Assembly: GCA_041659585.1 (NCBI GenBank)
Contig: JBAZXY010000026.1
Location: 1-14,693 of the forward strand
Source: UBA8518 sp041659585
Lineage (GTDB): Bacteria > Patescibacteriota > Minisyncoccia > Moranbacterales > UBA2206
Direction of reading: 5' to 3'
Length of the DNA: 14,693 nt
The notes under the pieces are model-generated. The model saw only the letters and a program-made list of their open reading frames with translations, was not told where the DNA came from and did not search any database. The first letter of the stretch is position 1, and every line of letters begins with the position of its first letter. This document shows positions 1 through 7,760 of the stretch, piece after piece. The position numbers and the translations under genes are program-made.

Positions 1-1
1 A

Positions 2-310
2 TTGAAAAGAGTATTGACGGATATGGACCAGCTAAAAAGTGCTTTTATTTTTGGCTCTTTTGCGCACGGAACAGAGGACGCACTGTCTGACATTGATCTG
101 ATGCTGGTGGGAGAAGTTGATGAACAGGATTTGATTGAAAAAATATCCGCGCTTGAGGCAAAAATTGAACGAGAAATAAATTACCATATTTTTGGCGAAG
201 CTGATTTCAAAAAGAGACTAGAGGATGGCGATGCTTTTATAAAAGGCATCTTGTCAAAATCAATAATATTTTTAAAAGGAAATTATGAAGATATTTCAAG
301 AGCTCATTGA
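2..310 (+). CDS. Nucleotidyltransferase-domain (MNT) protein, 5'-truncated by window edge
   Basis: Visible part is 102 residues. It carries the pol-beta-superfamily nucleotidyltransferase signature: G18-S19 followed by the metal-binding pair D30-x-D32 (SDIDL), with a later strand EINYHIF that could hold the third acidic position. In minimal nucleotidyltransferases of HEPN/MNT modules this domain acts as the antitoxin, in studied cases by adenylylating the HEPN partner. The reading frame is open to the window edge and only a TTG at position 2 could be a start. Relatives with this C-terminal pattern often have an N-terminal winged-helix domain, so I infer the gene is cut by the window. Its end overlaps the start of the HEPN gene by 26 bases, which implies translational coupling. 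The family call is solid; the exact partner chemistry is inferred. Confidence 0.85.
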   Translation: MKRVLTDMDQLKSAFIFGSFAHGTEDALSDIDLMLVGEVDEQDLIEKISALEAKIEREINYHIFGEADFKKRLEDGDAFIKGILSKSIIFLKGNYEDISRAH

Positions 311-743
311 TAATGGGCTGATTAAAGAAGAAAAAATAGATTTTGCTTTAATAAAAAAAGTCCTTGTTAAATCACATCGTGGGATAAAAAGTGCGCAATT
401 GCTACTTGAAGACGGTGATTGTGAGGGAAGTTACGAATTGGCCTATGAGTCGATGCTTCTTGCCGGCAGGGCTCTGGTGTTTTCTTTTGATTTCCGTCCG
501 CGAGCTGCCGGTTCCCACAAGATTGTGATTGATTTTGTGAAGCAGATTATGGTTGGTGAGAATAGCAAGCTAGTGTTTAAATTCAACAAGATGAGAAAAA
601 ATAGACATTATTTGATCTATGGAGCAGGGTTGGCAATTTCTCAGACAGAGGCAAAAAATGCAATCTCATCTGCTACAATATTATTGGAAAAAATCGAAAA
701 GATGATAGAAAAAAACAATCCACAAAGAAAGTTGGAGCTATAA
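285..743 (+). CDS. HEPN-domain protein, probable toxin of an MNT/HEPN module
   Basis: A 152-residue, mostly helical protein. Residues 30-60 form a helix typical of HEPN proteins (a GIKSAQLLLEDGD-like segment followed by YELAYESMLLAGRAL). A GSHKIVIDF segment lies at 76-84, and the basic motif R104-K-N-R107-H108-x3-Y112 resembles the R-x-x-R-N/H-x3-Y signature near the active site of HEPN RNases. The spacing differs from the HepT motif R-x4-H-x-Y, so nuclease activity is likely but not proven from sequence. The ATG at 285 is preceded by AAAAGGA at 274-280, a good ribosome-binding site that lies inside the upstream nucleotidyltransferase gene. The overlapping pair is the usual order for these modules. 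An alternative is an uncharacterised HEPN accessory subunit without RNase activity. Confidence 0.8.
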   Translation: MKIFQELIDNGLIKEEKIDFALIKKVLVKSHRGIKSAQLLLEDGDCEGSYELAYESMLLAGRALVFSFDFRPRAAGSHKIVIDFVKQIMVGENSKLVFKFNKMRKNRHYLIYGAGLAISQTEAKNAISSATILLEKIEKMIEKNNPQRKLEL

Positions 744-779
744 AAAGTTATCAAGATTTTAAAAAAATAGTGAAGAAAT

Positions 780-2795
780 ATGCCTAATCCACTGGTATCA
801 ATCATCGTGCCGACCAAAAATTCAGAAAAGTTTCTGGAGCAGTGTTTGGCGTCAGTGAAGGCGCAGACCTATGAGAATTTGGAAATCATCGTGGTGGATA
901 ACAACTCCACCGACAGGACCAAGGAGATCGCGCAAGAGTTTTCAAAAAGGTTTACCCAGTTAAATGTGAAACTATTTAACAGGGGACCGGAAAGAAGTGC
1001 GCAGAGAAATTTTGGCGTCGAAAATGCAACAGGGGAATTTGTGGCAATCATTGACAGTGATATGGAATTGAGTGAAAAAGTGATTGCGAGTTGCGTGGAA
1101 AAAATGCAATCATCAAGGGATGTCGTTGGAATTATTATTCCCGAGGAATCCATTGGGGAAGGATTTTGGGCGCAATGCAAAAGACTAGAAAGAAGTTTCT
1201 ATGTGGGCGTGGAATGGATGGAAGCTGCTCGATTTTTCCAAAAAGATGTGTATCAAAAAGTAGGAGGATATAATGAAACTATGGTGAGTGGGGAAGACTG
1301 GGATTTGTCGCAGCGCATCGAGGCCCTTGGTAGAATTGATAGAATATCTGATTTTATCTGTCACAATGAAGGCACCATTAGTCTTTGGAAGACAATCAAG
1401 AAGAAATTCTATTACGCTGGAAAATTTTCTGCATATACCAAAGAAAATCAGAATAAAGGAAAAATTGCCAAGCAAACCGGAATTATTAATCGCTATAAGC
1501 TATTTTTCTCACAGCCTAAAAAGCTTTTCAAAAATCCAATCATTGGACTAGGGATGCTTTTTATGAAAACTTGTGAGTTTGGTTTTGGAGGAGTTGGATA
1601 TTTGGTAGGTATGTTGGTTGTAAAAAATAAAAGTATTAAAATTCTATTATTGGGCACTCATGGACAAAATAATATTGGAGACGAGCTTCTCTTAGAGGCA
1701 TTTCTGTTTCAGTTAAGGAAAATAAACTCCGCCAAGGTCAATTTTTATGTCAATTCATATTTGCCTCAAACTACGGCCAAAAACTTTAATGTCGAGACCT
1801 TTCATACAATAAAAGAAAAACATAAGCTACTAAAATATATTTTTCGTTCTGACTATATTATTTTCGCTGGAGGCAGTATTATTAAAGAAATGTATAGTGC
1901 TTATGGGAGAAATACATATTCCGTTATGAATATGTTGATATTGTTGATTATTTTTGCGAAAAAAATTGCTAGGAAAAAAATCATTCTTTCCAATATCGGC
2001 ATAGGTCCGATTAATTCTAAAAAAGGTTTTCATAAGGCGGGTCTGATTTTACGAAATTCAGATATTGTAAGCGTTCGTGATAATATTTCAAAAATTTATG
2101 GGGAAAAAGCATATTCCCTTGTGCCAATAAAGGTAGTTCCTGACGCTGTCTTATCTCTTAATGCAGACTATTTTAACCTACCTCAATTAAAAGAGGAGGA
2201 AAATCAGGAGATTAAGAAAATTAATACTATCGCGCTTAACTTTTGTAGAAATATAAGCAAACCTGAGGCCTGGGATCATTTTATGAGTGAGATGCTGCAA
2301 GTTTTCAATAATCTCTACATTATCAATCCGGCTATAAAAATTGTCGGCTTGCCGATGCAGTTAGACTATTCAACAGACGACTATAATGTTTTAAAAGCGT
2401 TTAAGGATAAATTAGTATCTGTGAATCCAGAAATAAATTTTCAAATAGCTAGGCCTAGGAGTTCTAAGGAAGTAGCAAATATCATCAATAATAGCGACTT
2501 ATTGATTACTGAGCGCCTACATTGTGCTATTTTAGCCACCATAATCAATACGCCATTTTTATCATTGGAATATGATATTAAAGTGCAAGGCTATTTGGAA
2601 ACTATTGGTTTAGGTGAAAATGGTATTGATATTTCAGAAAATTTTCAATCAGCTGATGTATTGAAAAGGATAAGTATTATATCCCAAAGCTACCAGCAGC
2701 AAAAAAAATATTTAAAAACTGTATTTATAAAAAATAATGTAATTGCAAATAAATATTTTGAAGAATTGCGGATAGATATCTTAAAACAAATATGA
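780..2795 (+). CDS. GT2 glycosyltransferase fused to polysaccharide pyruvyl transferase
   Basis: 671 residues, two enzymes in one chain. Residues 1-240 are a GT-A fold family 2 glycosyltransferase: strand VSIIVPTKN at 6-14, D40 in VVDNNSTD, metal-binding D92-S93-D94, and the acceptor-site pair E172-D173 after GGYNE. A hydrophobic segment near 255-280 (GLGMLFMK and GFGGVGYLVGMLVV) ends this half and may touch the membrane. Residues 286-620 match the pyruvyl transferase/CsaB family: KILLLGTHGQNNIGDE at 287-302, AGGS at 363-366, an IGIGP strand, and R579-L580-H581 followed by the ILATIINTPF segment. That domain transfers pyruvate from phosphoenolpyruvate to a sugar. About 36 bases separate it from the HEPN gene; its stop overlaps the next start as ATGA. 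GC falls from 28/60 bases at 841-900 to 15/60 at 1921-1980, with the break near the domain junction. Confidence 0.88.
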   Translation: MPNPLVSIIVPTKNSEKFLEQCLASVKAQTYENLEIIVVDNNSTDRTKEIAQEFSKRFTQLNVKLFNRGPERSAQRNFGVENATGEFVAIIDSDMELSEKVIASCVEKMQSSRDVVGIIIPEESIGEGFWAQCKRLERSFYVGVEWMEAARFFQKDVYQKVGGYNETMVSGEDWDLSQRIEALGRIDRISDFICHNEGTISLWKTIKKKFYYAGKFSAYTKENQNKGKIAKQTGIINRYKLFFSQPKKLFKNPIIGLGMLFMKTCEFGFGGVGYLVGMLVVKNKSIKILLLGTHGQNNIGDELLLEAFLFQLRKINSAKVNFYVNSYLPQTTAKNFNVETFHTIKEKHKLLKYIFRSDYIIFAGGSIIKEMYSAYGRNTYSVMNMLILLIIFAKKIARKKIILSNIGIGPINSKKGFHKAGLILRNSDIVSVRDNISKIYGEKAYSLVPIKVVPDAVLSLNADYFNLPQLKEEENQEIKKINTIALNFCRNISKPEAWDHFMSEMLQVFNNLYIINPAIKIVGLPMQLDYSTDDYNVLKAFKDKLVSVNPEINFQIARPRSSKEVANIINNSDLLITERLHCAILATIINTPFLSLEYDIKVQGYLETIGLGENGIDISENFQSADVLKRISIISQSYQQQKKYLKTVFIKNNVIANKYFEELRIDILKQI

Positions 2796-3796
2796 AGAAG
2801 ATTATAAAAAATAATAAGCTGATTTCTATAGTAATCGTTAATTATAACGGTAAAAAATGGCTGAAAAAATGTCTTGATTCTTTGTTTAATCAGACTTATG
2901 AAAATTTTGAAATTATTTTTGTGGATAATGCTTCAGTTGATGATAGTTTGGAATTTATAAGAAATAATTATAATGATAGCAGAATAAAAATTATTAAAAG
3001 TGATAAAAATCTTGGTTTTGCCGGCGGAAATAATTTAGGAGTTGGGAATTCGCTTGGTAGCTATATTATGTTGTTAAATAATGACACTTGGCTTGAAAAT
3101 AAGACGTTAGAGCAAATTTTTAGTTTTTATGAAAAAAATGATTTCCATGTAGTTGCCCCTTATATAAGGGACTATGAAAAAAAGAAAGTAGTTAGACCAT
3201 ATTTATGGAAAATTGACCTGTTGGGACATCCAATTCGCATTGAAAAGAAAGAAAGTAGTCATAGTTTTTATTTAGGTGGCGCATGTATTTTTTTTAAGAA
3301 AGAATTATATATAGAAACATTGGGATTAGATGATAATTTTTTTATGTACTCTGAGGAGGTTGATTGGTTCTGGAGGCTTAATTTATTAAAATGTAAGAGT
3401 TGCTATATAGATGATATATATGTTTATCATGCGGGAGGTGGATCTTCGGGTGATGGCATAAGATACTTATCATTTTTATGGCGTAATCAAAATATTTTGC
3501 AAATGCTATTAAAAAATTATCGATGGTTTAATTTATTATGGGTATTGCCTATTTATTTTGTTCAGAACATTTTTGAAATAATATTTTTTATTTTAATATT
3601 AAGGCCAAAAATAGCGCATTCATATGTTCAGGGATGGGGGTTTAATATTGTTAATTTTAGAAAAATAATGCATAATCGGAAATGGGTGCAGGAAAATAGG
3701 ATGGTTGGTGATTTTGAGATAATAAAAATGATGTATATTGGATTTGCTAAAATTCATCACCTAATAAATTTTTATAAAATTAATGTTTTAAAATAA
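2792..3796 (+). CDS. GT2 family glycosyltransferase (rhamnosyltransferase-like)
   Basis: 334 residues. The N-terminal GT-A domain starts with ISIVIVNYNG (11-20), has D45 in VDNAS, the sugar-binding stretch NLGFAGGNN (73-81) and N96-N97-D98 in the place of the usual DxD metal motif. That form is common in the WbbL/rhamnosyltransferase-like branch of GT2. The acceptor-side acidic motif is E188-E189-V-D191. A hydrophobic stretch near 240-270 (LLWVLPIYFVQNIFEIIFFILIL) suggests association with the inner face of the membrane. The gene overlaps its upstream neighbour by 4 bases (ATGA) and its downstream neighbour by 1 (TAATG), so it belongs to the same transcript. It presumably adds a sugar to the repeat unit of the surface polysaccharide; donor and acceptor cannot be read from sequence. 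Very AT-rich. Confidence 0.88.
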   Translation: MKKIIKNNKLISIVIVNYNGKKWLKKCLDSLFNQTYENFEIIFVDNASVDDSLEFIRNNYNDSRIKIIKSDKNLGFAGGNNLGVGNSLGSYIMLLNNDTWLENKTLEQIFSFYEKNDFHVVAPYIRDYEKKKVVRPYLWKIDLLGHPIRIEKKESSHSFYLGGACIFFKKELYIETLGLDDNFFMYSEEVDWFWRLNLLKCKSCYIDDIYVYHAGGGSSGDGIRYLSFLWRNQNILQMLLKNYRWFNLLWVLPIYFVQNIFEIIFFILILRPKIAHSYVQGWGFNIVNFRKIMHNRKWVQENRMVGDFEIIKMMYIGFAKIHHLINFYKINVLK

Positions 3797-4539
3797 TGAT
3801 AAAAAATAAAAGAAAAAAATTATTACAATTCTTAAATAATCCAAAAATACAAAGTATTTTGTACTCATATTTTTTAAATTATCATCAGTGGTCTATATTG
3901 AATTTTGTTAAATCAAATGCTAAAAAAATTAAATCAGAAGAAAAAATAATTGATATTGGAGCCGGAGAATTAAGATATAAAAGATATTTTGATCATTGTG
4001 AGTATACTTCTCAGGATTTATGTGTTGGCGATGGGGAGTGGTATTTTGATGATATAGATATTAAATCTTCAGTATATGATATACCCGTTGAAAATAATTA
4101 TTTTGATTATATTCTTTGTACCCAGGTTTTAGAGCACTTAGAATTTCCAGAAAAAGCATTTGAAGAATTTAGTAGAATTTTAAAAAGAGGAGGTAAGATG
4201 TTTTTAACTGTGCCATTGGGTCAAGGAGAGCATCAATCACCTCATGATTTTTATAGATACACTAAGTATGCCCTTAAAAGCTTAGGAAATAGGCATGGTC
4301 TAGAATTGAAGGTGGTAATGCCTCAAGGGGGTATTTTTATTAACTTAGAATATATATTATGGCAGTCAAAAAATTCAATATTACCATTTAATAATTTTGC
4401 ACCAGTAAGATATGCTTACTTTTTGATAGCCATTCCATTTAAAATTTTATCTGGGATTATTTTTGTGACATTAGACTTATTTGATAGAGAAAAAGTTTAC
4501 ACATTGAATTATAATTGTATATATGAGAAAATGGTCTAA
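3796..4539 (+). CDS. Class I SAM-dependent methyltransferase
   Basis: 247 residues. The SAM-binding glycine loop is IIDIGAG at 51-57, an acidic residue after the second strand is D74, and motif VLEHL lies at 111-115 with post-motif ILKRGGKMFLTVP, the pattern of Methyltransf_11-type enzymes. A hydrophobic C-terminal segment (FLIAIPFKILSGIIFVTLDLF, about 210-230) could anchor the enzyme to the membrane. It sits between a glycosyltransferase and a GT-C-like protein and overlaps both (1 base upstream, 17 downstream), so O-methylation of a surface sugar or a lipid-linked intermediate is the likely job; the substrate is an inference. This is the most AT-rich gene here: 10 G or C in the 60 bases at 3901-3960. 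Confidence 0.87.
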   Translation: MIKNKRKKLLQFLNNPKIQSILYSYFLNYHQWSILNFVKSNAKKIKSEEKIIDIGAGELRYKRYFDHCEYTSQDLCVGDGEWYFDDIDIKSSVYDIPVENNYFDYILCTQVLEHLEFPEKAFEEFSRILKRGGKMFLTVPLGQGEHQSPHDFYRYTKYALKSLGNRHGLELKVVMPQGGIFINLEYILWQSKNSILPFNNFAPVRYAYFLIAIPFKILSGIIFVTLDLFDREKVYTLNYNCIYEKMV

Positions 4540-7500
4540 TTACTTTAGTAAGTATAGTTTAGGTTTATTATTTTTTGCAATAATAACTCATTTGCAGTGG
4601 TTTAATATTTTTTCTATTTTAAATTCTTCAGATTGGGGTTATTGGCCAAGCGAGACTACCAAGCAATTAGTTGATTCTTATGGGGCATGGATTGACTTTT
4701 TTAATCTTGGTTCCGTGAATATTCAACTTACATTTAATTTATTTACTTTAATTTGGTCTGTGATTACCAATCTTGGATTTTCCTATGATTTAGCGACAAA
4801 AATAACATTTCTCATTCCTATTGCAATATTGGGTTTTATAGCGCCATACGTATTATTTAAAAAATTAACAAAGAATGAACTAATCGCTTTCATTATTGCT
4901 TTATTTTATGGAACAACGACGCATTTTTTGGTTCGCCAAACAGCCCATCTGCCAATAGCCTTTGTATATGCGCTAACACCACTGATTCTTTATCTTTTTA
5001 GTTTGGCATTAGAAAAAAATAAGTTAGTGAATTGGATGATTTTTGTTTTGATTTATTTTATTGGCGTTTGTTATGAAATCAGGATTGCCTATATCGTCAC
5101 TTCTATTCTTTTTTTATACTTCATGCTTTTTTATATTTATGACATTAAAAAATATTGGAAAAATATTCTACTTAGCATAGCATTATTTTTGGGCCTGAAT
5201 ATTTTTTGGTTATTTCCAATGTTGTTTGGTAGATTATCAGGTAGCATCTCCACTATTGCTAATAGGGGTCTTTTTGGTGATGTTTTGTTTAATTTGCAAA
5301 GTGCTTTTACTTTATCGGAATCTTCTTGGACTGGTAGCTTGCTCAATAGTCAATTTATCAAGCAGTCAGTTATTTGGTATTTCTGGATTCTTCCAATTAT
5401 CACTTTTTCTGTATTTATATTTAACACAAAACAATCTAAGTATAAAAAAGAAATTATATTTTTTGGCATAGTTTCCTTGGCTGGAATTTTTCTAACCAAG
5501 CAATCCGCTGAGCCATTCACTGGTGCGTACCTCTGGCTGTATAATAATTTCCCTGGCTTTAATTTATTTCGGGAAGCTTCTAAGTTTTATCTATTGACGG
5601 CTATTGGCTATGCTGGTTTGATCGGCTATGGATTACTCACTTTAAAGGAGGGTAAGAATAAGATTTTAAACAGATGCATTTTTTCTGCTTTTGCAATGAT
5701 TTTAATCTCTACTTCTTTGTGGAATATGAAGCCATTGATTACAGGGGATATAAGGACAATGTTTATTTCAAAACATATCCCTAGTGACCAGCTTATTTTA
5801 AAAGAGTTTATTTTAATGCAGCCAGAATATTTTCGTACAATATGGGTTCCGCGTGATTCAAGATGGGGTATTTTTACTAATCAAAAACCTAAAATTAGCA
5901 GCGTGGCTATGCTTAATGGTGGGTGGAAAAATTTGATAGATACAGGAAATAAAGATGAAAAACTAATCCAAGATAATATAATAAATACTTTTAAATTATC
6001 GTTTTCAAATAATTTATTAGATAGTTCTTCTGTAAAATACGTGATTGTTCCTCCTCAGGACGTTGCTAACGATGATGATTTCTTTATCTATTATGGTGGA
6101 GATAAGAACTTGGATATTCGTCAATGGTATATTTCAGAGCTGGATAAGATTAATTGGTTGAAAAAAATTGACATTGGCACTAAAGATTTAATGATCTATG
6201 AAAATGAAAATTATAAAGAGCCAATTTTTTCATCTTCCTCATTAGTAAATATAAATTCTTTGAAAAATATTGATAAAAAATATACTTTCATAACTAATCA
6301 GCTGGGAAAAAATTTCTACTTTGCAATTGATGATGCAAAGTCATCCTTTAACTCTGCAGCTCGCGTGGATAGCCTTTTTGAGGGAATTGAGTATGAGGAT
6401 TTAGATGTGGAGGCGAAATCTATTTCTTATGCAGTTCAAGGAGATATCAACAAAAAATATCAACTCTATATCAAAGAAGGTAACGCAGATTTCCGCAAAA
6501 ACATTTTCCTCAATGGCGCTCTGGTAGCTGAGGGTGTTGTTTCTTTGAAAGATGGTGAAAACATTTTTGAATATCGGGATGAGACACTAGCTTTTAATGA
6601 TGCTATCAAGAATTCTTCTTTTGAGGACGGCACTTGGCAGGAAAATGTGGGGGATTGTCATAACTATGATAAAGATCCCATTTTGGATATGAGCCTGAGT
6701 GCTAAACAAAAATCAGAAGGTCAGCAATCTTTGCAATTGGAAGCCACTCGTCACATTGCCTGCACTTCCGCCAAACTGCTGGTCAACAGCGAGAGCCGCT
6801 ACTTGTTCAGCTTTGACTATCAAAGTCCCAACGCCAAAAATGCTTCCTATTACTTGGGTTTTAATGATCCGAAAAAAACCGTTATCAAGGAAAACTTGCC
6901 TATCAAGAATCAAGATTGGCAGACCTTTTCCAAGACTATCACTGTTCCAACAGGCGCTACGTCGGCATCATTATACGTTTATGCGCGGTCGGTGGATGAA
7001 AAAACCAACATCATCAACCGCTATGACAACTTCAAAATGATTGAAACTTTGGATTTGCGCGGCGCCTACTATTTGGTCAGTGAGCCGGAAACCAAATTAG
7101 TCGAGCCGCGTGCCATCACTTTTGATCTGGTGAATCCCACCAAGAAACGGGTGCACATCCAGGGAGCGACCACGCCGTTCTATTTGGCCATGAGCGAGTC
7201 TTTCCATCCGCAATGGCAGTTGCAATTGAACAATGGGAAAGTGAATGGGCTGCTGGCTTCCTGGGCGCCCTGTGTGCGGCCGGACAAGGTGGGGGAGCAG
7301 TTTCACTACAAACTGAATGACTTTTTGAACGGCTGGTATGTGGAGCCGGAAAAATTATGCCAGAATAATAATACGGCCTGCATCAAAAATGCGGATGGAT
7401 CATATGATATCGAAATGACTTTGGAATTCTTCCCCCAACGCTGGTTTTACCTCGGCCTGCTCATCTCCGGCACCACTCTTCTCGTATGTCTAGCCTATCT

Positions 7501-7591
7501 CTTATACATCTGGAAGGGTTCCTGGCTCAGCCAACGCCTCACCACACTCACTACCCTCCTAAAATCTACTCTTCCTAAAGGTTCCCTTTAG
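4523..7591 (+). CDS. Large GT-C-like membrane protein with carbohydrate-binding-like domain (AftD/YfhO-like)
   Basis: 1022 residues. Residues 13-405 hold about ten or eleven membrane helices. D37-W38 lies in the first external loop, where GT-C glycosyltransferases keep a catalytic acid, and L337-W-L-Y340 followed by R350-E351-x-x-K354 recalls the FREPxKF-type region of arabinofuranosyltransferase AftD-like proteins. Residues 410-690 are external. Residues 697-840 look like a CBM4/9-type beta-sandwich (NSSFEDG at 697-703, GQQSLQLEA, NRYDNFKM). A SFHPQW segment at 893-898 is YfhO-like. A last helix at about 974-996 and a basic tail ending PKGSL close the protein. It probably transfers lipid-linked sugars at the outer face of the membrane. 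GC rises from 12/60 at 4561-4620 to 36/60 at 7261-7320, so the gene looks chimeric. Its TAG stop lies inside hairpin copy 1. A YfhO-like non-enzymatic role is the main alternative. Confidence 0.8.
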   Translation: MRKWSNYFSKYSLGLLFFAIITHLQWFNIFSILNSSDWGYWPSETTKQLVDSYGAWIDFFNLGSVNIQLTFNLFTLIWSVITNLGFSYDLATKITFLIPIAILGFIAPYVLFKKLTKNELIAFIIALFYGTTTHFLVRQTAHLPIAFVYALTPLILYLFSLALEKNKLVNWMIFVLIYFIGVCYEIRIAYIVTSILFLYFMLFYIYDIKKYWKNILLSIALFLGLNIFWLFPMLFGRLSGSISTIANRGLFGDVLFNLQSAFTLSESSWTGSLLNSQFIKQSVIWYFWILPIITFSVFIFNTKQSKYKKEIIFFGIVSLAGIFLTKQSAEPFTGAYLWLYNNFPGFNLFREASKFYLLTAIGYAGLIGYGLLTLKEGKNKILNRCIFSAFAMILISTSLWNMKPLITGDIRTMFISKHIPSDQLILKEFILMQPEYFRTIWVPRDSRWGIFTNQKPKISSVAMLNGGWKNLIDTGNKDEKLIQDNIINTFKLSFSNNLLDSSSVKYVIVPPQDVANDDDFFIYYGGDKNLDIRQWYISELDKINWLKKIDIGTKDLMIYENENYKEPIFSSSSLVNINSLKNIDKKYTFITNQLGKNFYFAIDDAKSSFNSAARVDSLFEGIEYEDLDVEAKSISYAVQGDINKKYQLYIKEGNADFRKNIFLNGALVAEGVVSLKDGENIFEYRDETLAFNDAIKNSSFEDGTWQENVGDCHNYDKDPILDMSLSAKQKSEGQQSLQLEATRHIACTSAKLLVNSESRYLFSFDYQSPNAKNASYYLGFNDPKKTVIKENLPIKNQDWQTFSKTITVPTGATSASLYVYARSVDEKTNIINRYDNFKMIETLDLRGAYYLVSEPETKLVEPRAITFDLVNPTKKRVHIQGATTPFYLAMSESFHPQWQLQLNNGKVNGLLASWAPCVRPDKVGEQFHYKLNDFLNGWYVEPEKLCQNNNTACIKNADGSYDIEMTLEFFPQRWFYLGLLISGTTLLVCLAYLLYIWKGSWLSQRLTTLTTLLKSTLPKGSL

Positions 7592-7593
7592 GA
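7573..7593. repeat. Hairpin repeat copy 1 (19-base core CCTAAAGG-TTC-CCTTTAGG)
   Basis: A perfect 9-base inverted repeat (TCCTAAAGG at 7573-7581 and CCTTTAGGA at 7585-7593) with loop TTC. It encodes the final PKGSL of the GT-C-like protein and contains its stop codon (7589-7591). The sequence after it is not T-rich, so it is not a standard intrinsic terminator. Three further copies follow. Confidence 0.95.
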
Positions 7594-7601
7594 TAGAAAA
7601 A

Positions 7602-7628
7602 CCCTCGCTCCCACCCCCAGCAAACCCC
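7602..7628 (-). other. Potential G-quadruplex motif on the minus strand
   Basis: The plus strand has four C-runs (7602-7604, 7610-7612, 7614-7618, 7625-7628) with spacers of 5, 1 and 6 bases, so the minus strand fits the G3+N1-7 quadruplex pattern. It fills most of the 49 bases between hairpin copies 1 and 2, in otherwise AT-rich surroundings. Folding is predicted only. Confidence 0.6.
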
Positions 7629-7642
7629 TTGGAATCAAGACT

Positions 7643-7663
7643 TCCTAAAGGTTCCCTTTAGGA
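7643..7663. repeat. Hairpin repeat copy 2
   Basis: Same 9-base arms and TTC loop as copy 1 (TCCTAAAGG at 7643-7651, CCTTTAGGA at 7655-7663). Unlike copies 1 and 3 it is not preceded by the GT-C gene tail. It starts the upstream region of the RhuM gene; the shared 13-base promoter block begins 15 bases after its last base. Confidence 0.95.
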
Positions 7664-7677
7664 TGAAAATAAACTGC

Positions 7678-7721
7678 CATCTTGCCAAAAAAATAAAGAA
7701 GTGTTACCATATCACTATAAA
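7678..7721 (+). promoter_or_regulatory. Promoter/operator module of the RhuM gene (shared with the DinD-like gene)
   Basis: Block CATCTTGCCAAAA (7678-7690) is identical to 9010-9022. TTGCCA at 7682-7687 and TACCAT at 7705-7710 are 17 bases apart and could be -35 and -10. The dyad AGTGTTA-CCA-TATCACT (7700-7716) overlaps that -10. A better -10 hexamer, TATAAA (7716-7721), directly follows the dyad, so the start site is uncertain. The dyad read on the other strand matches the DinD-side dyad at 15 of 17 positions, which marks it as a likely operator. Confidence 0.6.
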
Positions 7722-7760
7722 TAAACATACCCCATTAAATTTAATTGGGTAAGCAATCGT

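Noticed and set aside
6699..7040. 113-residue plus-strand ORF inside the GT-C gene
   Set aside because: Out-of-frame reading of the carbohydrate-binding-like domain; no recognisable pattern.
7571..7594. Hairpin copies read as ordinary intrinsic terminators
   Set aside because: No T-run follows any of the copies on either strand. Two copies contain a stop codon inside the stem and two stand alone before promoters. A role in RNA ends is still possible, but they do not fit the standard terminator form seen at 14449-14478.
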